The notes below the pieces were generated by a model. That model searched no databases, had not been told where the DNA came from, and was given only the letters and a program-made list of their open reading frames with translations. Source: Anaerolineae bacterium (GTDB taxonomy: Bacteria > Chloroflexota > Anaerolineae > B4-G1). From it: a DNA stretch of 34,010 bases. Made by a program: the position numbers and the translations under genes. Below are positions 1 through 8,551 of the stretch, piece by piece; the first letter of the stretch is position 1; each line of letters opens with the position of its first letter. The stretch covers positions 1-34,010 of the forward strand of contig JAUWNP010000029.1 in NCBI GenBank assembly GCA_030612585.1, in the 5' to 3' direction.

Positions 1-683
1 GTTCTTTCCTATGTTTATGCTGTTACATTTCGTGCAGCGATACGTGATAACACGCTGGATCATGATGGTGCTCCTCCTGGCCGGCTTTTCGACACAGAAT
101 ACCATTTGGAGCGTTATCAGTCAACATGTAACCACTACCCATTATCCATCATAGTTCGAATACTCCAAGTTGGTACGACCAGCGCCTTCTATGTTGTCGC
201 TTTTGTCAATCTCCTTGTGATAGGCGCTTGGCCAGAACCGGCACTCCCGGGTCATTTTTTCCTGACACTATGAGCATGCCAAATGCGGGAGTCCCTTCCC
301 GACTCCAAGTCAGCCTATCACTCTCCAACTGCTGGCGGCTCCTCAGGCGTTGGGCGAAACGTGCCCCGAACTACCTTCTATCCGTGCTGGCTCGTGTGAC
401 CAGACACCTAATGCTGTGTTCGCCCAGGGGCAATACGAGAATTCCCTGGCGGGCGGCTCCATCTAACGGTCGGTTCCTCTCGGAAACCCGGCGGCGCAAC
501 GGAAAAGCTCACCCGCCAGGTGTGTTTGCAGTTGAGCCTTCCTCGCCAAAACCACCCTCGCTACCCTGCGAGCCGCGATTTGTTCCAGGTCAAGCCTGGT
601 CGGGTGCAGCGGGAGTTAGCGCGCCCTCCTCGCTATGCGAGAACTACTGGAAAACGTAACGCGCAGCCGAATAACAATCTATA
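1..683. other. Left-edge region without a supportable gene
   Basis: About 680 bases without a recognisable gene. From position 3 one frame reads through about 50 codons rich in hydrophobic residues and stops near 153. It could be the end of a gene cut by the window edge or a decayed mobile-element remnant, but I recognise no family. The open frame at 228-659 has Pro/Ser/Arg-rich composition, no ribosome binding site and no domain, so I do not call it. The stretch lies downstream of the SHMT-like gene on the opposite strand. Confidence 0.5.
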
Positions 684-2039
684 TCACTCCGGGAGGCCAT
701 TATCAAAGCAATAGTACAGCTTCTGATAAGATTGCCTGAACTCGATTACCTCCTCTATCACTTTTGTAGGCGATTCCTTTTCAATCAGGACGTGCGCCAT
801 GAAGTCCGCGATAGTCTCCATTTCCTCCTCGCGCATTCCCAGGCGGGTGACTTCGATTGTGCCCATTCGCAATCCGCTCGGGCGATCCCACGCCTCCGGC
901 CGATCAATCGGAAGCAGATTCTTGTTTGTGATTATGTTAGACCGAGCCAACAACTGGGCAACTGCAATGCCGCCTCCAAACTGCCGCACGTCGGCAATGA
1001 CTTGTTGAGTACGTGTGTAACCTTTGTGCGCTCCTAATACGGGAATGCCCCGCTGGTGCAGTGCAGCACCGAGCGCCTGCGCATTGCGGACAATCTGCCC
1101 CATATAGGCTTTGCCAAATTCTAACATTTCGGCTGCCGACACAGCCAGCGCTGCAACCCGGTTGACCTGATGAGTCGCCACCAACACCGGGAAAATCGCG
1201 TTGGTGATGGGTACAGTCAGGTCGGGGTCGTTCCAGACGATAATACCACTCTGCGGCCCACTGAAGGTCTTGCCAGCCGACCCGGTCATCACGGCAGCCC
1301 CCTCCGCGAGGGCATCCTGGAAAAAGCCGGCAGCCACTAAACCAAGTTGATGCGCCCCGTCAAAATAGACATGGCCGCCCCACTCAGCGACGACCTCTCG
1401 CATAGCCTGGATTGGAAACGGAAAGAGTGTCATCGAGAGACCCAGCGAGACGACCTTGGGGCGAACCAGCGGCGCTACCTTGCGGAAGAGATCCAGATCA
1501 ACTTCAAGTTCAACCGGGTCAAAGGGCACGTCAACGATCTTTAAGCCGCGCACCCCAGCAGGCCCATCGACCATGTTGCTGGAGTGGCCGCCAAAAGGTT
1601 GAGCAACGCTCATAATCACGTCGCCGGGTTGAGTCAGTGCTGTGTAGACCGCCATGTTGCCAATCATGCTCCCCATCAAGCGGTGATCAGCGTAGCGCGC
1701 ACGGAAAACCCTCTTCAGTAATTCGATGCACAACGCCTCAAGTTCGTCAATGTGTTGTGTGCCGGCAAACCAACGGTTGACCGAACCGATATGCCCTTCG
1801 GCTGCGCGGATACCTACTTCAGCCGACAAGAGCGCCCGCACCGTCGGGCTGGTGGGTGCTTCTGGAGCCAGCAGGTTGATACAGCGCTTGCCGCGCCACT
1901 CCTCATTGCGCGCTACGGCGGCGAGCACCGCCTCTTCCATCTCTTTAGCCGAATCGCACGCATCCAGCACAGCCCGCGCTTGGGCCAGTACCTCGGGATC
2001 GTGAACTTCAAAGTTGGCCTTCTCGTTCTTTTCTGTCAT
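684..2039 (-). CDS. SHMT-like PLP-dependent enzyme
   Basis: A 451-residue fold-type I PLP enzyme of the serine/glycine hydroxymethyltransferase superfamily, which interconverts beta-hydroxy amino acids and glycine, often with a folate one-carbon carrier. Seen directly: an EGHIGSVNRWFAGTQ block near residue 81, resembling the SHMT substrate loop; YFDGAHQLGL with Asp227, the residue that contacts the PLP ring nitrogen; GSAGKTFSGPQSG with Lys257 as the likely Schiff-base lysine; and GLRMGT with the carboxylate-binding arginine near the C-terminus. The motif is GKTFSGP rather than the THKTLRGP of canonical SHMT, so this is probably a divergent paralogue (for example a transaldolase or alpha-methylserine type) rather than housekeeping GlyA. 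The ATG is preceded by TGGAGG about ten bases upstream. It is separated from the catabolic operon by the IS110 element, so a link to that pathway is only a guess. Confidence 0.85.
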   Translation of the reverse strand: MTEKNEKANFEVHDPEVLAQARAVLDACDSAKEMEEAVLAAVARNEEWRGKRCINLLAPEAPTSPTVRALLSAEVGIRAAEGHIGSVNRWFAGTQHIDELEALCIELLKRVFRARYADHRLMGSMIGNMAVYTALTQPGDVIMSVAQPFGGHSSNMVDGPAGVRGLKIVDVPFDPVELEVDLDLFRKVAPLVRPKVVSLGLSMTLFPFPIQAMREVVAEWGGHVYFDGAHQLGLVAAGFFQDALAEGAAVMTGSAGKTFSGPQSGIIVWNDPDLTVPITNAIFPVLVATHQVNRVAALAVSAAEMLEFGKAYMGQIVRNAQALGAALHQRGIPVLGAHKGYTRTQQVIADVRQFGGGIAVAQLLARSNIITNKNLLPIDRPEAWDRPSGLRMGTIEVTRLGMREEEMETIADFMAHVLIEKESPTKVIEEVIEFRQSYQKLYYCFDNGLPE

Positions 2040-2272
2040 CGCACGTAACCTCCATTAGTAATTCCACAAGTTTTCCAATAAGCCAAAGCACAGCCTCGGC
2101 CCCATATCCGCACCGTGCAACGGCTCTATTGACGAGGAACTCCATAGTACACCAGCGCGGACGGGGCAAATCAAAGAGCGCTCGAACCAGAGGCATTCAC
2201 ACTCACTCCCCCCGTACTCCCGCAGCTAAGGCGCGCTAACGGCCGCGGTTCGCCCGCCTATTAGTTACAATA

Positions 2273-2302
2273 TTGACAAAGATAGTGTAAATTGAGTATA
2301 GT
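2273..2302 (+). promoter_or_regulatory. Sigma70-type promoter upstream of IS110 transposase
   Basis: TTGACA at 2273-2278 is a perfect -35, followed after 18 bases by TATAGT at 2297-2302 as a -10. It points toward the transposase, whose ATG lies 224 bases downstream. In IS110-group elements the transcript from the left end covers the non-coding bridge RNA and then the transposase, so the placement fits. No promoter activity is shown. Confidence 0.6.
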
Positions 2303-2526
2303 AGACATGATGATTCAGCCAGTTGTCCGTTCGCCGGTTTCCACCAGCGAGGGCCTGGGAAACAAGGACCTTCAGCCGCCTACACTGCGAGTGTCACGCG
2401 CGGACCGTCCCCCAGGCCCGACAGAGCCACCGTCCAAAGCGTGTCGCGCCGTGAGCGCCATAATAGGGACATGGTCACTCTGCGTCCGCCGGTGGGAAAC
2501 TCCCTGCATACGCCAAGGAGGTTCAA
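2303..2526 (+). other. Non-coding 5' region of IS110; candidate bridge RNA
   Basis: About 220 bases lie between the promoter and the transposase start and encode no credible protein. IS110-group elements carry their bridge (seeker) RNA in this left-end non-coding region, so length and position fit. I see short hairpin possibilities, for example GGGA-AAC-TCCC around 2495-2506, but did not identify target- or donor-binding loops. IS ends were not located. Treat this as a location hypothesis only. Confidence 0.2.
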
Positions 2527-3944
2527 ATGCCAGTATACACTGGAATTGATTGGAGCGAAAATAGACACGACGTGCTCTTTATGAACGAGGCGGGTGCCGT
2601 AGTGACCTACTTCGTCATCCCTCACACTTCCGACGGCTTCCGCAAGTTCGACGATGCCCGCAAAAAGCTCGGAGTTACTGCCGCAGAATGTCTGGTGGGG
2701 CTGGAGACCGCCCACAACCTGGTGATAGATTTTCCACCGCGAGTACCACCGCGAGTACTCGTGGCGGGGCTCGTGGCGGGGCTCGTGGCGGGTTGTGGTC
2801 GCGGAACTATAGCCAGGTGTACGTCATTCCTCCCAACGTGACCAAGAGTTGTCAGGGGCGCTACCGTCAAAGCGGCGCTTACACTGACAAGTCTGCTGCC
2901 TTCTTGCTGGCGGATCTCCTCCGCACGGACAGGCATCGCTTGCAACCCTGGCATCCCGACCTGCCACTGACCCAGCAAATGCGCGCCAAGATCAGCTTCC
3001 TACTCTACCTGACGCACACTGCCGTCCTGCTCTCGAATCGGTTGCGCGCAGTGTTGTTGCGCTATTACCCAGCCGCGGTGAACGTCTTTTCGTCGCTCGA
3101 CGGTGTCGTAACCCTCGAATTCGTCCGTGCCTACCCTACACCCCAGGCCGCTGCTGCGCTGGGTCGGGACGAGTTCGAGACGTTTGCGCGCCAACACGGC
3201 TACATCCAAGTGAAAAAACTCCCTGCCTGCTTCGCCCGTCTCCAAGCTCCCCAACCCCAGGCTGCGCCAGCGGTCATCGAGAGCTATCGAATGGAAGCGG
3301 CATCCCTCGCCACCTTGCTCCTGGACACGGTCCGAACCAAGAAAGCCACCTACAAAGAACTGGGAAAACTATTCGCCCAGCATCCCGATCACGAGATCTT
3401 TGCCTCGCTGCCAGGAACAGGCGCACTCTTGGCGCCGGGCCTGCTGGTCAAGTTTGGTGACGACCGAAACCGGTTTCCGTTGCCGGCAAGCGTACAGGCG
3501 TTGGCAGGAACCTGCCCCGTGACGAAGCAGAGTGGAAAACGAAAGTGCGTGCAATTCCGCAAAGCCTGTGACCGGGACTTTCGCTATCTCTCCCAGCAGT
3601 GGGCACTGCGCTCTCTGGATGTCTCGGTGTGGGCCAACACCTATCTCCAACGAGCACGCTCGCGGGGTCATTCGAAGAGCCACGCTCTCCGCTGCCTGGC
3701 GAACCGGTGGCTGGCCGTGGCCTGGAAATTGTGGCAATCCCGTCAGTTGTACGACGAGGAGTATCATCTTCGGCAACAAGCCGAGCGGAAAAAGCGATTG
3801 CCCCTGAGAGGAATCAACATCACCAACTTGGTGGGTGAAATGGGTCCCTTGGTCAATCTGGATTGCTTCCAACTTGCGCTTCCTTTCACCTGGGATGAGT
3901 GGCGAGTGATACGACTTTGTGAGACTCTGGGGGGTACGACTTAA
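2527..3944 (+). pseudogene. IS110-family transposase, frameshifted by a repeat insertion
   Basis: The transposase would be a DEDD (RuvC-like) recombinase guided by a bridge RNA. The N-terminal part opens at ATG 2527 after a strong AAGGAGG ribosome binding site. It shows GIDWSE (first catalytic Asp, residue 8) and VGLET (the Glu). The remainder is in another frame and shows YTDKSAAFLLADLLRTD (later acidic residues) and the C-terminal Transposase_20 region: an LPGTGALLAPGLL helix-hairpin-like segment and the QSGKRK segment carrying the conserved serine. The two halves are separated by a 59-bp repeat at 2734-2792. Removing it restores the frame with DFLWSRNYSQVYV across the joint, giving about 452 residues, normal for IS110. 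The gene therefore appears recently inactivated. A frameshifted product is conceivable but no slippery site was noticed. Confidence 0.88.
2734..2792 (+). repeat. 59-bp 12-mer repeat inserted in transposase
   Basis: Two copies of CCACCGCGAGTA (2734-2757) are followed by CTCGTGGCGGGG twice and a final 11-base copy (2758-2792). The left and right unit types are near reverse complements, so the centre CCGCGAG-TA-CTCGTGG can fold back, with the palindrome GAGTACTC at its heart. The length, 59 bases, is not a multiple of three and accounts for the frameshift in the host gene. Confidence 0.85.
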
Positions 3945-4143
3945 ATGGAATCGTCACTTCTCAATATCTTAGGGCCAAGGCCAGCAACCCGGTGGCGTGG
4001 GGGCCGTCTGCCAAAGGAACAGACAGTCACCGGCAGGATCTGCGTCGAGCGGGGAGGATGGTGGCAGCAGGGGAAGATGACCACAGACAAAGAAATACAC
4101 GATGTATGTGCAACAGGAGCAGACCGTCTGGCACAAGTCCAAG

Positions 4144-4199
4144 TCGAGGGTTGCCTGCCCCCCTGCTTTACTACACAGAGGGGGCAGGCAACATCTCGA
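4144..4199. terminator. Long hairpin between converging IS110 and ECF genes
   Basis: GTTGCCTGCCCCC (4150-4162) pairs perfectly with GGGGGCAGGCAAC (4180-4192), 13 base pairs with a 17-base loop. It is extended by TCGAG (4144-4148) with CTCGA (4195-4199) across a small internal loop. It lies between the 3' ends of the transposase remnant (+) and the ECF S-component gene (-). No T-run follows on either strand, so it may stabilise 3' ends or belong to the IS end rather than act as a classical intrinsic terminator. I see nothing else in the 317 bases at 3945-4261. Confidence 0.5.
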
Positions 4200-4261
4200 A
4201 TCCACGGCCGCCCGCCACAAAGACACCTGCTGTAACGGACCGCCTTGCCTCAGAAATGGGC

Positions 4262-4852
4262 CTAATCCAATTCCTCGAAGCCCTTCAGCCCAATCTTGGA
4301 GACCACACCAGTCTTGTAGAGGGCCTGGACAATCAGCCAGCCCACGAGACCACCCAGAACGGCTCCGCTGATGAAGGCCGTGATGCCGCCCACAATAACC
4401 GTGTAGGTGGACTGCATGCCGAACAGGAAGATGTATATCTCGTCAACGATCAGGCTGCCCAGACCAGCGCCGATCATGACACCGGGTAGTTTCGCTTTCC
4501 ACCGGAAGATGCCCATTCCGATGTCCACTCCCAGCCCCTCGGCACCGGAGTAGACCATAGCCATCGCCCCAAAGGCGTTGCCAAAAAGTATCTCCACAAA
4601 TCCCTGGAGGACGGCGTATAGCGTGACCGCTCCTGGCTTGCAGATCAACAATCCGGCTATGACCGGCCATATCACGTAGATACCCGAGACCGCAATCCAG
4701 CCTACGGGGCCCAGGAAAGCGAATATAGGAGTCGCCACGTTCATCACAGCGGGCCATACAAAGGATGCAAAAACAGCGCCCACTACAGCGACTGCCGCCA
4801 TGGTCAGGAGATCCATGGTGGAAAAGAGTCTTTTCTTGGTTGCCTCAGCCAT
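4262..4852 (-). CDS. ykoE: ECF transporter S component, YkoE-like
   Basis: A 196-residue integral membrane protein with about six hydrophobic segments, for example AAVAVVGAVFASFVW near the N-terminus, then WIAVSGIYVIWPVIAGLLI, the Gly/Ala-rich MIGAGLGSLIVDEIYIFLFG, and VIVGGITAFISGAVLGGLVG near the C-terminus. Size, topology and the three-gene set (duplicated ATPase, T component, this protein) match YkoE of the YkoEDC transporter, the substrate-binding subunit proposed to import thiamine or its HMP pyrimidine precursor. Substrate specificity is inferred from the family. The ATG has a clear AAAGGAGATG ribosome binding site. It is the last gene of the minus-strand operon, 123 bases after ykoC. 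Confidence 0.75.
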   Translation of the reverse strand: MAEATKKRLFSTMDLLTMAAVAVVGAVFASFVWPAVMNVATPIFAFLGPVGWIAVSGIYVIWPVIAGLLICKPGAVTLYAVLQGFVEILFGNAFGAMAMVYSGAEGLGVDIGMGIFRWKAKLPGVMIGAGLGSLIVDEIYIFLFGMQSTYTVIVGGITAFISGAVLGGLVGWLIVQALYKTGVVSKIGLKGFEELD

Positions 4853-4975
4853 TTACTCATCTCCTTTCGTTTAGTGCTTCTATTCCAGTATGCTTCCTTA
4901 CATTTTGCCGATTCGATTACCTATTTGCTCTGCTATCACCTCCTTCGTATGACATTCTGCCAAACTTCGCTTGTA

Positions 4976-5788
4976 CTACCCCAGGAATTGGATCCCATGA
5001 CCCAGGATGATGTAGTAGTAGAAAGCCGCTGCTCCAATGGCGATGTGAGTAAGCACAAAGATTATCGTTGATTTAGACACTTTGGCCTCCTCCAGGATGG
5101 TCCTCTTGTCATAGGCCCCAAAAGCCCGGCTGTCCATAGCAATGGAAGCGGCCTGCGCTCGACGTATGCCACTCACCAGGAGCGGTACCAGCAGGCTCCG
5201 GTACAACCTGAATTTCGACCCGATGCTTTTCCCATCCTCCCCCACTCCCCGGATCTGGTGGGCATTGAGAATCACCTGGGCCTCATTTTCGTATATCGGT
5301 ATAAATCTCAGGGCGGCGTAAGCAGTGTAGCCTAGCCGGTAGGGAATCCTGGCCACCTGGATCAGGCTTCCCACCATTCTGCCAGGATCGGTCGTCAAAG
5401 TGAAAACGATGGACAGGCTGACGATGACGAGCACCCTAAAGAACGAAGCAAAGCCCTCGAGGACCCCCTCCATCGTCATATTGATGGGCCCCCAGGCAAA
5501 AAGAACGCGCACTTGCTCCCCCACCTCCGGGTTATAATATACCGATTTCCAAAAGGCTATGAAAAGGGCCATCCCCACAAAGATCAGAATGGATCTCAGG
5601 TACTGTTTGATGGGTATTTGAGCAAAAACGATGGCCACAAGAAAGGCATAGACGTACCACAACGCGGTGTACAGGAGGTCAAAGTTGAGAATTACTATCA
5701 GCACCACCACAAAGTTCCACGCGAATTTCAAGGTGGGATCCATCTTGTGAAAAAAGGAGTTCCCTTTCAGATACTGAAATCGAGCCAT
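4976..5788 (-). CDS. ykoC: ECF transporter transmembrane (T) component, YkoC-like
   Basis: A 270-residue EcfT protein that couples the ATPases to the substrate-binding membrane subunit. The N-terminus carries the family signature SFFHKMDPTLKFAWNF, followed by several hydrophobic helices. Two cytoplasmic coupling motifs of the A-R-G type are visible, HQIRGVG and AMDSRAFGAY, in the last third; these contact the two ATPase domains. A final hydrophobic helix ends the protein. Its ATG overlaps the ykoD stop by one base (TAATG), indicating translational coupling. Order is ykoD-ykoC-ykoE on the minus strand, which defines a self-contained (group I-like) ECF transporter. Confidence 0.85.
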   Translation of the reverse strand: MARFQYLKGNSFFHKMDPTLKFAWNFVVVLIVILNFDLLYTALWYVYAFLVAIVFAQIPIKQYLRSILIFVGMALFIAFWKSVYYNPEVGEQVRVLFAWGPINMTMEGVLEGFASFFRVLVIVSLSIVFTLTTDPGRMVGSLIQVARIPYRLGYTAYAALRFIPIYENEAQVILNAHQIRGVGEDGKSIGSKFRLYRSLLVPLLVSGIRRAQAASIAMDSRAFGAYDKRTILEEAKVSKSTIIFVLTHIAIGAAAFYYYIILGHGIQFLG

Positions 5789-7515
5789 TATCTCACCTCT
5801 ACCGCATTGATGAAACCCTCAACTGTGGAGACCTCCGGTACTCGACAAATTCCCCTCTCCCGCAGAATCTGGGCTAACTCGTAGATATCAGGCAGAACCA
5901 GGGTGCTCGACTTGATAGTGGAAAAGTCGCGGAAGAAGTCGCTCTTTGAGCCATAGAAGACCATTTCTCCCTTCTCCATCACCATGATCTTGTTAGAATA
6001 CCTGGCCACCAGGTTCATATCGTGGGTAATCAGGATGATCGTAGTACCGGCCGCGTTGGCTTCCCTCATGATATCCATGATATTGTCTATGTTCTTCCTG
6101 TCCTGGCCTGTGGTGGGTTCGTCCAGGATCAGTATATCGGTGTTCAGGATGAGCATGGTAGCCACGCTCAACCTTCTCTTTTGACCCATACTGAGACGCA
6201 ATGGGTGCTTATCTTTCATCTGCTCCAATCCCATGAGCTCGAGGACCTGGTTTACCCTGGCGTCCACTTCCTCTGGAGATCGCTTCTGCGCCTTCAGGCT
6301 GAAAGCCACTTCCTTGTAAACTGTGTCTTCCACGAACTGGTGCTCGGGATATTGAAAAACATAACCCACCTTGCCCGCCAGTTCCCGAATGGTCGCCGTG
6401 GCAAGGTCAACTCCACACACCATCCCCTTCCCGGAAGTGGGCTTATTGAGCCCGACGAACAAGGAAGTGAGCGTGGTTTTCCCGGAGCCGTTCTTACCAA
6501 TTATACTCACCACGTCTCCCCTGTCCACCTCAAGAGACACGTCCTTGACAGCGTGGGTTCCATCGGGATAGATAAAGTCAAGGTCATCTATTTGAATTAC
6601 TGGCTGCGGCTCCTCCACTTTGGGAGCCTCGGCCCGCTCTGGCAAAAACTCTAGCCGGTCCTTTTCAAGACTGAGGGCTTCTACAGCCTCATTGACGGTC
6701 AGGGGGAAGGGGGTCAAGGAGACTCCCCTTTCCTCCATCATCAACCCTAACTCGCAAACCTGGGGGATGCGGAGCCCCAAATCGTCGAGGATAAAGCGAC
6801 CTTTTTCCCTCATCAGTTCCCTGGGAGTACCGTCGTACCTGATGGCGCCATTTCCTCCCATCAATATCAGCCTGTCCGCGTGATGCATGACAGAATCCAC
6901 GTTGTGTTCGACCACGACGATGGTAATCCCCTGCTCCTGATTGATCTTTTTCATCAGGTCAAAGACCTGCACCGCGCCCAGGGGGTCCAGATTCGCCGTA
7001 GGTTCATCGAATATGATTATCTTGGGCTCCATAGCCAGAATGGAGGCTATAGCCACCCTTTGCTTCTGGCCTCCCGAGATTTCGTAGATGAGTTTGTGCC
7101 TGATCTCACTCTCACCCACGTCCTGCAGGGCCTTATCAACCCTTTGCAGAATTACCTCTTTATCCATCATCAAGTTGGCAGGCCCAAAAGCCACCTCTTC
7201 ATCCACGTGGAGGTTGCACAATTGGGAATCCGGGTCCTGGAAAACAATGCCAACCTTGGTCCCTAACCCGTAGACGGTGCTCTCGCGGGTGTCCACTCCC
7301 TCCACGTAGACTCTTCCCTTGATCCTGCCCCCAAGAACAGTAGGGATTATGCCGTTTAGACACAGGGCCAGGGTACTCTTCCCACAACCGCTGGGGCCAA
7401 TCATGAGCACGAACTCTCCCGGATATACCTCCAGGTTTATGTCCTGGAGAACCGGTTTCTCCTCTCGCTGGTAATAGTAGGTCAGGCCAGATACTCTTAC
7501 TATCGGCTCTGCCAT
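5788..7515 (-). CDS. ykoD: ECF transporter duplicated ATPase, YkoD-like
   Basis: A 575-residue protein with two tandem ABC ATPase domains that power the ECF importer. Domain 1: Walker A GPSGCGKST near residue 41, signature ISGGQKQR, Walker B IIIFDEPTANLD, switch His in VVEHN. Domain 2 begins near residue 300: Walker A GKNGSGKTT, signature LSMGQKRR, Walker B ILILDEPTTGQD, switch His in LITHD. All catalytic elements are intact in both halves. Fusion of two EcfA-type ATPases into one chain is typical of YkoD. It lies 27 bases downstream of the M19 gene and overlaps ykoC by one base. No TPP riboswitch is visible upstream, so expression seems tied to the catabolic operon. Confidence 0.9.
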   Translation of the reverse strand: MAEPIVRVSGLTYYYQREEKPVLQDINLEVYPGEFVLMIGPSGCGKSTLALCLNGIIPTVLGGRIKGRVYVEGVDTRESTVYGLGTKVGIVFQDPDSQLCNLHVDEEVAFGPANLMMDKEVILQRVDKALQDVGESEIRHKLIYEISGGQKQRVAIASILAMEPKIIIFDEPTANLDPLGAVQVFDLMKKINQEQGITIVVVEHNVDSVMHHADRLILMGGNGAIRYDGTPRELMREKGRFILDDLGLRIPQVCELGLMMEERGVSLTPFPLTVNEAVEALSLEKDRLEFLPERAEAPKVEEPQPVIQIDDLDFIYPDGTHAVKDVSLEVDRGDVVSIIGKNGSGKTTLTSLFVGLNKPTSGKGMVCGVDLATATIRELAGKVGYVFQYPEHQFVEDTVYKEVAFSLKAQKRSPEEVDARVNQVLELMGLEQMKDKHPLRLSMGQKRRLSVATMLILNTDILILDEPTTGQDRKNIDNIMDIMREANAAGTTIILITHDMNLVARYSNKIMVMEKGEMVFYGSKSDFFRDFSTIKSSTLVLPDIYELAQILRERGICRVPEVSTVEGFINAVEVR

Positions 7516-7542
7516 AGCGCCTCCCGCTCGAAGTTTCTCTAA

Positions 7543-8520
7543 TCAGCCAATGACTTCCTCAAACACCCTCAGAAAGTTCCCCCCCAGGATCTTCTCAATC
7601 TCATCATCCGTATAGCCCCGGGATACCAACCCCCTGGTAACACTAGGCCACTTGGTTATCGTTTCAATTCCCTCCGGCCAGTCGTAGATTCTCCCGTCAA
7701 TCTCTATTAGCCTCTTCCTGTGAAACGGGCTGTCCGGCCATCCCTCGGCAAAGTCCAGCCCAATACCGACGTGATCTACCCCCACCAGTTGGACTACGTA
7801 ATCTACATGGTCGAGAAGGATGTCCAAGGTAGGATTGGGCTCTAGAAGCCGGGGAAAGGCAGTGATTCCTATGACCCCACCCCTTTCAGCAAGGGCTTTG
7901 ATCATATCATCCTTCTTGTTCTGGTGGGTGGGCATCCGCGAATATACATTGGAATGGGAGGCGATCACTGGATGCCTGGATACCTCTATGGCTTCCCGCT
8001 CTGTCCTCTCGCCCACGTGAGCAAGGTCTACCACCATACCCATGTCATTCATCCGCTTTATTAACTCTGCTCCGAAAAGGCTCAGTCCAGAATTGGTGGG
8101 TTCCTTGCACCCGTCCCCACAGACGGTCTTGAAATGGTAGGTCAACTGAATAATCCTGACCCCCAGCCTGTGGTATATGCTCAAAAGGCTAAGATCTACT
8201 TCCAGGGGCCCCACGTTCTGGAACCCCAGAATGATCCCCGTCTTGCCCTCCTTCTTGGCCTCTCTTATGTCCGCGGTACGCTCGATCAAGGTGGCGACTT
8301 TGCTGGCATCTATCATACGATACATCTGAGCAATACGCTTCACCGTCTCCGACAAATTCTGATTCATACCCACGGTGTAGTTTGTCGCAGTAACTCCGCC
8401 CTGCTGCATTTTCCCAAAATACTCTTCATCCATTATAGATGCGTTGAGGGCGTCAATGACTATGGCTCTCTGATGGGTCTCCAGAGCTCGCCTTTCTTCC
8501 TCGTCTGTCAGTCTTTTCAT
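7543..8520 (-). CDS. Peptidase M19 (membrane dipeptidase) family protein with altered metal site
   Basis: A TIM-barrel metal-dependent hydrolase homologue of renal/membrane dipeptidase, 325 residues from the chosen ATG at 8520, which is preceded by GGGAGC. A longer frame runs upstream, but that part is encoded by the palindromic repeat and is not homologous. Retained family features include DLAHVG (His168), ASHSN (His189) and the late Asp in GIGLDFAEG. The first zinc motif, normally D-G-H-x-D, reads IDALNAS (residues 22-28), and the bridging Glu position reads LGFQN (Gln101). One metal site therefore looks lost. Real function is uncertain: a specialised amide hydrolase, a mono-metal enzyme or a binding protein. 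No signal peptide is seen. It lies within the minus-strand operon between the Fe-S protein and ykoD. Confidence 0.75.
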   Translation of the reverse strand: MKRLTDEEERRALETHQRAIVIDALNASIMDEEYFGKMQQGGVTATNYTVGMNQNLSETVKRIAQMYRMIDASKVATLIERTADIREAKKEGKTGIILGFQNVGPLEVDLSLLSIYHRLGVRIIQLTYHFKTVCGDGCKEPTNSGLSLFGAELIKRMNDMGMVVDLAHVGERTEREAIEVSRHPVIASHSNVYSRMPTHQNKKDDMIKALAERGGVIGITAFPRLLEPNPTLDILLDHVDYVVQLVGVDHVGIGLDFAEGWPDSPFHRKRLIEIDGRIYDWPEGIETITKWPSVTRGLVSRGYTDDEIEKILGGNFLRVFEEVIG

Positions 8521-8551
8521 GGTGCTCCCTTCCGGCTCAGTTTGTCTGCAC

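Noticed and set aside
228..659. 143-codon open frame at the left edge
   Set aside because: No ribosome binding site, no domain, and biased composition typical of a chance frame in GC-rich DNA.
2008..2196. 62-codon minus-strand frame upstream of the SHMT-like gene
   Set aside because: It overlaps the well-supported start and RBS of that gene and resembles no family.
2688..2792. Alternative ATG at 2688 as the true start of the second transposase frame
   Set aside because: Its first 35 codons are the out-of-frame reading of the IS110 N-terminal region and the repeat; the real start is 2527 in the other frame.
7516..8551. TPP riboswitch expected near the YkoEDC genes
   Set aside because: No recognisable thi-box core was seen in the spacers upstream of ykoD or the M19 gene.
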